Positions 1-11,349 of a stretch of 64,000 bases of DNA are shown here, piece after piece. Source of the stretch: Hyaloscypha bicolor E (lineage: Eukaryota > Ascomycota > Leotiomycetes > Helotiales > Hyaloscyphaceae); contig NW_020194555.1 of assembly GCF_002865645.1 (NCBI RefSeq), positions 3,436,288-3,500,287 on the forward strand. The letters are read 5' to 3'. Below the pieces are notes generated by a model. It was not told where the DNA came from. It saw only the letters and a program-made list of their open reading frames with translations, and searched no databases. The translations under genes and the position numbers were made by a program. The first letter of the stretch is position 1; each line of letters starts with the position of its first letter.

Positions 1-2
1 CA

Positions 3-797
3 ACCATAATCCAAGCTATCAGTTGGGGAGCGAAATGGGAGGTCGACCATGGACATAGAACACTGAAACTGCTTGGGAGCAGTTTGGACGAGAGAGACAA
101 GAATATGCACGATACCCTGGTCGCAGAGCGGGAAAAGAAAAGCCTAGAAGTGTTTGCAGACTGGAGGGATGAGTTGTTCCCCGTCTACGGACCTGGCAAG
201 GAACTCGTTGTCAGTGTTGAGCGATGCGCTGCCCAGATCTTTGGCGTTCTGACCTACGGCGTACAACTGCTTGCGTATCAAGACAACCCAGAAGGAATCA
301 GTATTTGGGTCGCACGCCGAGCTGCCTGGAAGAGAAGTTACCCAGATATGCTAGATAGCACGGTCGGTGGAAGTTTGCCTACGGGAGAGTCTCCATTTGA
401 GTGCTTGCTCCGAGAGGGCTGGGAAGAGGCTGCTCTTGACCCGGACTTTGTTAAGAAGAATGTTGTTGCTTGCGGTACCGTCAACTACACCTGCGTGACG
501 GATGATTACAGCAGAGGCGAAAAAGGGCTTCTGTCTCCCGAGGTTCAATTCTGCTATGAGATTAAGCTCCCGAAAGATGTGGCTCTTGCCCCAGGAGAGG
601 CCGCAGTGTCCGAGATCGTTCTTCTCAATGTTGAGGAGTTGAAACAGGCCCTTGAAAAGGCAGAGTTTGCACCCCTTACCGGATGTCTTATTCTGGATTT
701 CTTTGTACGACATGGTATTCTGACGTTCGAGAATGAGCCAAATTATATCTCAATTGCTTCGCGTATGCACAAGCCACTGGATCTTGCGACGATTTGA
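3..797 (+). CDS. Nudix hydrolase of the DUF4743/thiamin-pyrophosphokinase-related type, 3' part
   Basis: The reading frame is open to the left edge of the window, so the start codon lies outside. A visible stretch WEVDHGHRTL before the Nudix part fits the DUF4743 module that precedes Nudix in this fungal and plant family. The Nudix box is clear (G-x5-E-x7-REGWEEAAL, around base 370-450), with Ala where the consensus has the last Gly. Family members hydrolyse oxidised or damaged thiamine diphosphate and related nucleoside-diphosphate compounds. Substrate here is inferred from family only. No intron is needed in the visible part. The start of the protein, probably 100 or so residues, is missing. 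Confidence 0.85.
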   Translation, partial: TIIQAISWGAKWEVDHGHRTLKLLGSSLDERDKNMHDTLVAEREKKSLEVFADWRDELFPVYGPGKELVVSVERCAAQIFGVLTYGVQLLAYQDNPEGISIWVARRAAWKRSYPDMLDSTVGGSLPTGESPFECLLREGWEEAALDPDFVKKNVVACGTVNYTCVTDDYSRGEKGLLSPEVQFCYEIKLPKDVALAPGEAAVSEIVLLNVEELKQALEKAEFAPLTGCLILDFFVRHGILTFENEPNYISIASRMHKPLDLATI

Positions 798-1836
798 AAG
801 TTTCGAAGGATCATTGGAAGGCGTACAAAGTCCGTCACTTTGCAAAGCCTAGACTCTAGAATAGATTCTCTAAGTCTATTGTCATGCCCCGTCTTCGTTT
901 CTAATTTTGATTTCTTCCCCGAGAACTTGCGCGTTTCCAGATTTTGGGCTTTTGGCAAGGGCCTCATTAACCTTCCAAGACCCCGAATCTAGAGAGGTAC
1001 TCTCTTTGTTTACGACACGGTGCTGTCACTTTGTTGGTACAGTTTCTACTCACGTGCTCTGTTACACTTTACAGTGCTCCTACAACTTCAGCGAATCTTC
1101 CTTTGTAGGTTCTGTTGCAAATCGCGCCATGTTCTAAACTTTTCTGGTACAACGAGAAAGTTCATGCAATGCCGAGTGGGCATTCAGAAGAAGGATTTCT
1201 CATCCTATCGGGTCGCTCGTCCGAAGATATAGTCTAGCGACTTTTGTGTTACATCGCGGATTTTTCTCTGATGTTGAGATGTAAGTTGGATTTCGCTTGA
1301 TCTTCGAATTTAAAGCAAGAGTGAATAATTTTTGCTGCACTTCTTGGGGAGAATCAGAATGTTTGATAGCTTCCCCTTTCCTGCTCTTGTCTTGGTGTTT
1401 ATAAGTTGGCCTGGTGGCTTCAACACCGCGAACCTTCCTCAATAAAATCTTCTGACTTGTTACGCCGCGGTTTTTGTGTAACGGTTTTACTTCTTATTCG
1501 GCCTTAATTTTCTACAGTGATGGCGACTAGCCTTTTGCTGAAATTAATCATTGCCAGGACCACCGACCAGGCTCACTTGCTCTCGAATGGCCTTTCGGAA
1601 CTTCAACGACCCGCCTACTTCGAGTTGCCAGTCCAACAACGTCAACATGCTTCTGCCAAGTGGATAAGTGGTGTCGAAAGTCAAAACAATTGTTCATTAC
1701 GGGAGCTTACAAATACTGCAATTTCGGAAAGCGAAATTCTCAATCATTATCCTCCACTTTAATGTAATCGTACAAGTATGGAAAAGAAGCCCCATCCACG
1801 TATCCAATCTTAAATTCGGCAATATCCCAAAGAATG
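798..1836. other. Convergent intergenic region
   Basis: This stretch separates the 3' ends of the Nudix gene and the 1281-aa gene. It is AT-rich, with short spurious frames only. I see no repeat, RNA gene or conserved coding sequence; presumably both 3' UTRs lie here. Confidence 0.5.
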
Positions 1837-4800
1837 TCATATTTCCGCATAAGATTCATTCGCCCAGTCGAAGTGCGACTCCGCCCTCCCTGCCCCTGGC
1901 AAGGCTCTGATCCGATACTCCCACTCCCCGACACTAGTGATGCGACGATTTAAAGCTTCCCATTTGAGCTCTCTGACATCCTGATTCCTAACCATAGGTG
2001 GTATGTCGTCCTCCGTGATCGAATTCGATAGTGTCTGCAAATACTGCTCAGTGTTTGCGTGACCCTTCTCTTTAACAATATCATCCGTTGACCTTTTCTC
2101 TAGCTTGGCTCTGATCTCCAACCCCTCCCGTGCCTCGCGCTGAATCCAGTATCGAGAGACTGCAAGCACGTTGGTTGGGAGATCGGGTGGCCCCTGTGTT
2201 CGAGGGTAATCTTCTGGAACATCTGGCCTGATGTCGGCCCATATGTAGGCATCTGCGCTTGAAAAGCCACGGTTTTGGGCATACGTTTCGGTCGATACAC
2301 CCTCAATTTGGGCCTTTAGCTCAAGGCGCTTTCTTGCACCTCGTTCACGTGCTGAGTCTTTCATACTCTCTATGATTGCTTCCGAAACCACTTGATCTTC
2401 CAAGTTTTTGTTACCAAACTCCTTCATCATCCAGCTTTTCGCCGCGAGCTCCAGTTGTTGCTGTAAAGTCAATTTCGAAAAGTCGACAGACTCTTCTCCA
2501 GTGCGAGAGCCTCCTGGTGGTGTGGGCGGCTGCAATGATAGCTGTTTCGCGTATTCCAAAACTCCCTGCCAGTATTCATCGGTCAGATTGTCAAGGTTTT
2601 CTCCTTGAGAGAGAAAACGGAAATTTGGGATCTGGGCAAAAGTCTTCTTCTTCGGAGGCTCAAAGCCTTGGCTCGGCTTAGCACTGCCAGAAGCATCCAA
2701 TCTCAACCGTTCTCCCGGTAGAACCCCATACTTTTCTTTGAACAGTCGCTCCCGTTTCATGGCCTCAGCGCGAGCTTCAGTTGCTGCCACAGCTTGCTTC
2801 CTCTGCTCATTTGCAAGCTTTTTATCCGCAATGAACTGCAGGCGCCTCTTCTCAGCATCTGCCGCCTTCGCATCTGCGACCTTTTTAGCGAGAGCAGCCA
2901 AGTCATCCTTTGCAGGCTCAGCTACTTGCTTGACAGCTGGTGCGGTCTTTTTCTGCTTTTGCTCAGCTTCTTTGCGTTGTGTTCCAGCTTCTTGGCTTCT
3001 ATTCTCTATAGCGGATTTCTTTCGTTGATCCTCTTCTTGCTTCTGCGCTCTCTTCTGTCGTTCATCTGCCAAGCGCCGTACCTCTGCATCGCTGAGGGTA
3101 GTGACTTCTGGAAGGAGTTGTAGGCCCTTCTGAGCTCTTTCCATGTTGAGCTCTTTGACTCTCATTCCCTTGATCATCTTTTCTTGCCGCTGTTGCTCCT
3201 CATGCTCCGATCTTATCTGCGCTTCGATTTCCTTTTCCTCCCTCTCGCGCTCCTTCTTTGGTAGGGATGAGAGTTTCCTTGCCTGAGCTTGTAGCGCTTC
3301 TCTGATCTTGGCAGCGATGGCAGCGTTAGCCTCGAGCTTCGCCTCTCTCCATTTGCTGATCTCGAGTTCTTCTTTCTGCCTGTCCAATTCCTCCTGGCGT
3401 GCAGCGCGATTCTTCTCATACTCAGCTTGAACTTTGGCCCGAGCTTCAGCTGCAGCTTCACGACGAGCCCTCTTAGCAGTTGGTCCATCGGAACTTGCAG
3501 CCTTTCGCTTCTTATTCTCAGTGTCGACCTTTTGCTTCTTTTCGTGAGCTCGGACTGCTCTCTTCTCAGCCAGCACTGCGTTCATTTCTCGCTGTTGCTG
3601 CAGAATGGCATCTCTTCGAATCTTCCAGAATTTCTGTGCGGTCCGCTGATGGATGATATCTGGGCGTTCGGAAGCGTATGGTCCTGGCCAAAACGCACTT
3701 CCAGGAGGCTCGATGATATTCTCTCGCTCTAGTGTTGAAGTCACATCCTTCAAGGGATCTGCTATCGTAACAAGCCATTCAAGTTCTTCTAACTCGGTTA
3801 AGAATTCTGGTTGAGCGTCCTCAGGGGTTTGTTTATTGTCGGCAGGGCTCGTACCGGGTCGGCCATTCCAGATCACCACCTCTAGTGGGGGCTTCTGTTC
3901 CAAGGTTTGCGCTGAAACACGTTAGTCTCAATCCACAAACACGACTTGTCTACTCACGAATCCCCTTCACCACAGGAGTTTTCCATTCGGCCCATTGGGC
4001 ATCGTCAGCATACTCCGCACCAATATACTCCCTCCTCAATCTATCTCTGATCTTTAAATCCCACACCTGACCCGCCGTCAACCCCACATTCTCCCACCCC
4101 GGACTCCGTCTCAACGTCTTCCACTGGCTCCTATATGTCGGAGTATCATCCGGCCCGCCCCTCCAATTCCTCCCTCCGGGACCAAACCAAAAACTAATCT
4201 GATTCCCCGGCGTCTCGATAATCGCAAACTCCGGCAACGGACCCGCAATCTGTCCCAACTTCACCTCCTGCCCATTAACTACCAAGGTCCCGCCATGGAG
4301 ATTCGTAACGAAATACTGCGAGTAGAACGTATCGTCGTTGTCTACCTCCTCCTTCCAGATCGTGTCGTCAGTCGGAAGTAGCGTATCACCCTCCGCGGAA
4401 GGTAGTTTCCCAGGGGGATATTTCCTCGGCGGCACCAATGCCAACTCTTGCTGCTCATCCGCCACATACCATGGATCACTCTTGTCCAATTCCGTCAGCG
4501 TCCCCTCGGGATTATTCCACGGCCACCGCTCCAACTCCTCTCCATCCTCCAACAACGGCGTCCCAACATGTCTCTTCCCCGTCGTAGGATCGATTTTATC
4601 CACTCTCCTGATATCAAGCGGGAAGTAATCAGGATTGCGATTCCTAGGTGCTTTGTCGCGGTAAAAATTGCCGTAGAGCGTTGACATTTTCAGACGTTGC
4701 TCGTCGATAATACAAGGAGGGAGCGCGGGCTTGGTGGGCATATTGAAGATGGTACCCGTGACGCGGTCCCAGACTTTCTTTTTCAAGAAGCAGCCGTCTC

Positions 4801-5816
4801 TTCGGACATATTCCACCACATATCGCAGACACTGTGCATCGCCAGTCAGCTCTCCGTCGCTCGTTTCCCATGTTTATCGCTAACCGAATAAGCGAGGGAA
4901 AGGGGGAAAGGGGTATTACCGGATAAGGACTCCTCCCACAATCCACACCCCCATCAAACTCAAACTCGCTCTTGCCACCCCACTCCCCATCCATGCCCAC
5001 TTCCACTTCCTTCTCTCCCACCCGTCGTGGTCGCCAAACAGTATTCGCAAGCACATCCTCCCACCCCTCGGGATAAATCCCGCACGCATCCGTATCCGGC
5101 GCGAGATACTCGGGTAGCACTTTCATCGGCATAAAGCCACCCGTGCTCCCATCCTCTCTCTCAACCTCCCCAGCAGGGCGCAGAGAAAGCTCAGGCGGCA
5201 CGCCGCGACTTATAGGATGCGTAAACGATCCATATACATCGTCTCCGAGACTCATTCCACCTACCGCTCCAGCATCATCTTTCCCGTTCTCTGCCCGCGT
5301 ACTCCAGTTACCGTTTTGCGATGGTGTATGTGACGCACCAGGCGGCGTCTTGCCCGTCGTTCTGTAAGGAGAAGTAACCTTCCTCTTCCTCGCCTCTTCG
5401 AGCTCCTTTTTAACACCCTCATACTCATCTCCAACCCACCCCTCATTCACTCTCCCCTCAACATAATACCCATTCCACAGATCAAACGCCCGTTTCCAAC
5501 TCCTCCACACCTCCTCTCCTTTCTCTTTCCCCAAGCTTGAGCCGAGACCGGTCCAGCGGCCGTTATTGGCGAGAACTTTAGAGGCAGAGATGGGTGGCCG
5601 CGAGGAGGGGAACGGGGTGTCGCCGGTCAGGAATTCGTGGATGGAAAGCAGGATGTGGGGTGCGAGGTTGGGGGCGAGGGGTGAGGCGATCAGGGTTTCG
5701 GGGATGGGGATCGCGGAGACTGGGGAGCGGGGAGAGAGGGATGATGTGATAGTTGGGGTTGTGAGGAAGGGGGAGAAGTCGTAGGTTACGGCTGGGTTGC
5801 TGGGTTGAGAGGACAT
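1837..5816 (-). CDS. Uncharacterised 1281-aa fungal protein, three exons
   Basis: Three long reverse-strand frames join into one gene. Exons are 5816-4920, 4831-3958 and 3911-1837; introns of 88 and 46 bp have GT-AG ends and CTGAC or CTAAC branch sites, and the frame is kept throughout. I chose MSSQPSNP as start; an in-frame Met 12 codons upstream (5852) is possible. I do not recognise the family. The N-terminal third is globular with CGRSPYPCLRYVVEYVRRDGC across the first junction. The middle is Trp- and Pro-rich (GNQISFWFGPGGRNWRGG). Exon 3 has a long Lys/Glu/Arg-rich, probably coiled-coil, segment with a bipartite nuclear signal (KKRKAASSDGPTAKRARR). That argues for a nuclear protein. The C-terminal 250 residues look folded again. 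Joining is well supported; function is unknown. Confidence 0.8.
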
Positions 5817-6483
5817 TTTGACGGTTTGGAAGTTGAGGATTTCCACATGCAAAATGTTAGGTTGCGATGGTGGGGGTGGTGGTGTGAGAACTGGAAGAAA
5901 GATTGGGGAGATCGCATGCGCTGGGGAGGAAGAGAGGGTTGTGTTTACACCAACGGCGGATATCTGCGAGGAATGTGAAGTGTCCGGATTCGGAATGCTG
6001 TTTCAATCCCCCGATGAGCCCACTTAGGTATTCTCTACTCACTCAAGCTCACCAAGGTTACTGACCGGACATCAAACTTCACCGCCTCAGTTTCAAATTG
6101 GCACTGAATTCATCACATCAACGAAGATAATTTAATGCTGTACACAAATATCTATGCATGATCCATTGTCACAAACTCCCTCCGGCTATGCTAACACATG
6201 CCACGGCCAAAACCTATGGAATGTAATATATTACAAACAATGGGATATCAACGCCAACCAAATGAGTCCTCCAAAATGCTTTGAGATAGCCGCTAGCGCC
6301 AAACAGAAATGAAAGTATTGGGTTGAGATGTTTTCGTAAAGATTTGGCATCGACATCGACGGCGATTTGTAAGTCTGGTTCTCCCAACTCATCGGCTCGA
6401 CCATGGCGATAACTTTCTTCTCTTTCTTGCACACCATATACTGGTCAAAGTCGTCACTCGGGCTAATAAGCCTTCGCTTGTGG
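5817..6483. other. Intergenic region between 1281-aa gene and bZIP gene
   Basis: It contains the promoter of the 1281-aa gene and the 3' UTR of the bZIP gene, both on the reverse strand. No further gene or repeat is visible. Confidence 0.5.
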
Positions 6484-7458
6484 TTATAATCCAACACTAC
6501 CCGTATACCGGTCCATCACATTGAAGACGAGATGGTTGTCAACCTCGCAATCCATACCAGGCAGACATCCCAGGTCTTGCCTCACTGCCGACGGATCTCC
6601 TCCAGCCATCGTCGTGATCATATCCGTAGCATAATTGCAATTATTGACATTCGAAGTTGATGTGGTGGGTATATAGATCGAAGAACGTTGTGGTGCCGTA
6701 TGAGGTTGTAAATGTTTTTCTGCATTCCGTTGATGGGAGCCATATTGAGTAGGACTCGACAGTCCAAGTTGCTGGTCGAAATCAAACATATGCTGACTTC
6801 GATTCATAGAGCCCGGATTCCTTGGCATTTGCACAGGCGTAATTCTTTGCGGGTGCATCGGAACACCTCGATTCGACCCGTGGCCAAGACTGACACTGCT
6901 CGTTTGGCTGGCACTGCTTGTACTTGGCGTCATAAATTGATGCGCCGATGAGGCTTGCTTTCCAACCGATTGCAACGCCCCAGAACGTTGTCGGTCGCCA
7001 GTGTTTTGCGAATAGATAGGGTCCCACAGCGACTGCACGGTGCTTAAACTGGCCGAACTTGCCCGACTGCCTTGTCCTCCACCCATGTTAACGTTGATGG
7101 TGTTTCCATCCGCCGGGAATGTTTTCCGAGTTTGAAGTAATTGTTCCAACAGTTGAACTGCGGCACTGCTGCTTCCGTACTGGCCGCCCATCATGGTGTC
7201 GGTCGTCGGCGACGTCTGTAAATATGTTTCAATCGTGTCCTCTCCAACCCCATGCTGCACCAAAAGACCTCGCAGCTTCTTGTTCTCATCGGCGACCCTC
7301 CTCGCCGCCATCTGGATCTCGGACGATGCCTCGATGCCCTGGAGCTCGCATTGTCGCAACCGCGCCTCGAGTTCTTGCAGGTACTCTTTCCGACGAGCCC
7401 TCGATCGCCTCTGGTTGTCGCGGATGCGCGCAAGATTTGCTTTCTCCTTTGAAGACAT
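6484..7458 (-). CDS. bZIP transcription factor
   Basis: Single-exon 324-aa protein. Residues 8-65 form a fungal bZIP: the basic region has N-x-x-R-x-x-x-R-x-R-R type spacing (RIRDNQRRSRARRKEYLQEL), followed by heptads at LEARLRQCE and ENKKLRGLL. The Arg-rich RDNQRRSRARRKEY basic region with the following CELQGIEASSEIQ segment is a common filamentous-fungal subclass whose targets I cannot name. The rest is Ser/Gln/Pro-rich and low in complexity, as expected for an activation or regulatory region, ending in a small conserved-looking block (CLPGMDCEVDNHLVFNVMDRY). It presumably acts as a DNA-binding dimer in the nucleus. The gene is preceded by an unusually long gene-free stretch that may be its control region and leader. 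Confidence 0.88.
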   Translation of the reverse strand: MSSKEKANLARIRDNQRRSRARRKEYLQELEARLRQCELQGIEASSEIQMAARRVADENKKLRGLLVQHGVGEDTIETYLQTSPTTDTMMGGQYGSSSAAVQLLEQLLQTRKTFPADGNTINVNMGGGQGSRASSASLSTVQSLWDPIYSQNTGDRQRSGALQSVGKQASSAHQFMTPSTSSASQTSSVSLGHGSNRGVPMHPQRITPVQMPRNPGSMNRSQHMFDFDQQLGLSSPTQYGSHQRNAEKHLQPHTAPQRSSIYIPTTSTSNVNNCNYATDMITTMAGGDPSAVRQDLGCLPGMDCEVDNHLVFNVMDRYTGSVGL

Positions 7459-10400
7459 TAGACACGAAACATCAATGCGGTTATGTCTAAACAGTGTTGA
7501 TATGCGCTAAACAATGGGGCCCTGATGCGCAGCCTGAGCCTTGGCTATTATGGACTGATTGATGGGGGTGGAGCGTGAAGGGGGACGAGTCGAAGGGATA
7601 AAAGTGCTTACCGAGGCCGTTGACATGGTGCTTGGTGACGACTCTACGAACGAGGCGGGGACGAACAAGTACACACGCGTCGGTGAGGGGGAATACTCGA
7701 ATTGGCGTAAGGCTGCGATATTAATGGGACGCCGTCGACGATAGTGATTGAGAAAGGTTGTTCGATTTCAAAGGACGTGCCAGCCCTAAGTATGCTTGAA
7801 ACGCCTCCTCTCCTTTTGCTTCTCCTGGGGATGTTGCCAGTGTGGACAGGGACAGGGCAGCGGCTGCGGGCGCCGGGCTCTGAAGAAGGTCCTGGCGAAT
7901 TTGACCCTGGCTCCAGCGGTACGGTTAGAATCCCAGGACCGGAAGGCTTGCGAAGAGGCTGTGGAAAGTGAGGGCCGTGTTGGTGTATCGATGATGATTG
8001 CCAGATATGTTGCAGCACCGCGGAACGTGGTTTGGCGGCGTCTTATTGATAAATCTGGAAGGGAAGGCCCTCGCGAATCACGAGTAAGGAGGATTGAATG
8101 GGGCGGCAGGGGCCACCTGCAAAGGGTCGCTTCTGGGGCAAGTCCGTTTCTCGAGGCGTGCACCGATAGCTCGAGGGGGCCGCCTTCAATTTTCAAGGTT
8201 TGGCTTTGGGCTCTTTTAAGACATTCCCGGCGGGGCGAAAGAGAGGGCGTCAGCGGTGGAGCTGTTCGGCGATTAAAGGATGTCCTCGACACGGATCGAG
8301 AGGATCAAGGCAGGTCGGCCGAGCAAGGAATCTCCCGCGGTGATGTATGTTACAGTATGGAGTCTGTGGACTTATGTGATGTGATGTGATGTGTCCCAGT
8401 TGGCAGTAGCCGTCGCCGTCTCCCGGATGCATCACCCTCCCTGCCCTCCCTCCTCTCCCCTCCCCTCCCGTCCGCTCTCCTACTTACCGTATTATCTAAT
8501 TCTCCTGGCCGTCGTCCGCCCTCGACTCCTCCTGGCCCACGAATCACGTCGCTGCGACTATTCTTGCTATCCACGTTCCTCTCCTTGCAGGCCAGACGCG
8601 CTCCGGGTCCCCGCCCCCATACCGTATTCGGGGGGCCATACTACTTTCACGGACGCCTCAGGAGCTCTGCTTACCATCACCTCACCTGCCATTGGCCGCC
8701 GTGCTGACAAGGTCGAAATAAGCTCATTCAGCCCATGCATCGACTCCTGCTTGGTTATTTCCCGCCCAATGGTGGGGTGGTGTGAAGCACCCCATCTCCC
8801 CCATTCACACATTTCTCGTGTATCAATCCTCGTTCGAGACAGCTCGAGACCAGCACTTGCTCAGCCACAATACGGCCATATCCTGATGACGACGACTTTT
8901 GTTTTGGAGAACCAACAAAGGTCGTGAGCAGATAACCAACGCCAATCTACGCTGGCAGCAGGCGTTGCAAACCCAGCTGACCCTCCCGCTGCCAAGTGTC
9001 GCCGCGGAAACCATAGAGGCACAATGCTTGTTCATAGTTATTCCCAGGTCGTGGGAATAGGATACCGACAAACGGCTGCCTACCTGCTTGCGCGTCTCTC
9101 ACCGGTACAGAGCCGTCCCGACGATGCTTAGAAAGCGGCAGGCCGACATATCTCCAGCCATCCCGAGTTCTCCACCGAGTTCGGACCCAACGACGTGATG
9201 AAAATCGTCCCAAGAAACAATCCAAGTGTCTTCTCCCGATATCCACTTCAACAGACGAAGAAAGAAGCTTAACACCACCCGTCTCGAGGGTCGCTAGCGC
9301 CCCAAAGAAACCACATTCTATTCCTGCACCGTGCCTCCCCCACAAACACCCGCAACTCGCACTGTCTCAACCCCCACAAGCGGCTGTCGCCTGCCCAGCC
9401 AATCCGTATCTCCTCATTTGTAAACAGGGCAGCACAGACAGTGCTCTCTCGACATCCAGTGTGTAAAAATAGAAGTCCATCTCAACTCACCCCTCACAAT
9501 CGCGTGTTTGGGTGATGGGTGAAGGCATTCGGATCTGACGACTCCCGTGGTGGGTTTGAAACGGGAGCTGTGGCAGGAAGTTCAGATGCGAGCTTTTCTC
9601 CTGGGGAGGAAACGTCGGCTTGAAAGCTTGAAAGTGATGTGAGGAAGCATGAGGGAAGGGGAGGGTGCCAACGAGCGATCGAGCAAAACGATGCAGCGGT
9701 GATTAGTGAGATCGAACTGGGTGCCGATCGTCGAGGAGATCAGGAGAGATCGTCGCATCATCACGTGAATGGGAAAAGGGGGTACCCTCCTCCTCCCTCC
9801 CCCAACCTTGTAAAACCCCTTTGTTTATTTTAAGCGAAGCCTTTCAACTGGAAAATATCTCGAAAGAACATTCTCTCGAGCGTTCCACGGCAGAAGGTGT
9901 CCGCCTTCTCGAAGTGCGCCGTAAGTACCCCACCAACAAGGCTGATCTCTACAAATGCTGGTCGCATGTCACCGCACGTGTCCTCGTGGCCTCGTGCCTG
10001 CATGTCATCTTTGCTGACGCCTGTCGAATTTCTCGTAATCGCTGAGAAATCAACGACCTGATAATCGGGCTGCAGGAAAGTTAAATTCTGACTGACATTC
10101 TTGTCTACCAACAACTTGAGACGAAGTTTGTTGATGCAGAAATGAAAATTGAAAAATGTAGAGATCTCTATCTGCACCGCGTTTCATACTAAGTCTGTAT
10201 TACGTTGCTTCACGTTTTGAATAGCCGGTTTGTCTCCGAAGTTCTCACGTTTGGATGGAACAATGATTCTGTTCTAAAACCCTGTCGTTTGGAATTTTTA
10301 CAGTACAGCTCGATTTGCCAATTCTTGAGCTAGGCCTAGATCGTTAGATGTATTCAGAATCAAGTTTTTTGCTTTTCCTCTCTTCAAGAAAATCCGCGAT

Positions 10401-11349
10401 GGGATCCCTTTCTGCATCCCACCTATTCTCAAGAAAGGGATCAAAGAACCGGGATATCTGCTTCCGAACACTCTTTCTCGGACTATCTCGGTATTCGCAA
10501 TATGCAAGTCAAGTCAGCAGATCCCTTCTCTTCTTCCATCTAATCAGATACCCCATCTTTGTCCAAAAAGAAGAAGAATGTCACTTGCACATATCCATCC
10601 CGTCAGACACCGACCCCCCCTTTTCACAATTAGAGCCCTATCTCCGCAGTACCCGCTCCACCTCCAACCCCTGATTTCCTGACCGTGATCTGACTCACAC
10701 AAAAGCCTCAGAACTTTCAAGCCAACAAAGAAAAAATTCAAGAGCGGGATGTCATTCATGCCCTTGCTCTTCGTGTTTACCCAGCGATGTCGGCTTTGCA
10801 GGCCGGTGCTTCCGCCTCAAATTCGCCACCAACATGACTGCTCACTCGTTGTCGAAGGAGAGAAATCGTCGGATCTGAGGAAAGTCGAGCGGTTCTGGAG
10901 ATGCGTCCGGGAAGGGGGCACGGTTGAAGTCAGCCGGAGTCGATGGAGAAGTCGGAAGAGGGAGGTGGATGGAACGTTGCACAAGGCTTGATCGTAGCTA
11001 CTGGCCTCAGCTCTCCTCTTGTCTGTTTCCAGCTTGAAGAAGATGGATTTACTCGGGGCTGAGTAGGATGGCTGTAGCTAGACTGTGCCTCACATTGAAG
11101 GTGGTGCTCGGTTGGTGTGGAAATGAGCTTTGCTGTCCTCCTTCTGCTTGGCCACAAAGAGCTACCAGTAGCAAAGACTCGATTTTGAGCCATGACAGCG
11201 GAGTGTTGCCTAACTTGGCTTCTAGGGTGTATTCATTGAGACTTTTGAAATGATCTTGTCCTTGGAATCTGTGGAGTAGTCGTGTCAAGAGTGCTGATGA
11301 GGATCGAAATTGCCAATGTCAAGGACACGCCCCTCACGTTGGCGACTGG
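7459..11349. other. 3.9-kb gene-free stretch upstream of the bZIP gene
   Basis: Several overlapping open frames of 60-200 codons occur on both strands (for example 7796-8389 and 8391-8927 forward, 7786-8292 reverse). They lack family resemblance and have Pro/Arg/Ser-rich composition expected from GC- and CT-rich DNA. Pyrimidine-rich tracts lie near 8440-8530. I see no tRNA, transposon or tandem repeat. The right part (about 10 to 11.3 kb) is the downstream flank of the HET gene. A long 5' leader or promoter of the bZIP gene is a reasonable guess for the left part. Confidence 0.45.

Noticed and set aside
7786..8927. Overlapping frames of 168-197 codons on both strands
   Set aside because: They overlap one another, have biased Arg/Pro/Ser composition and no recognisable motif.
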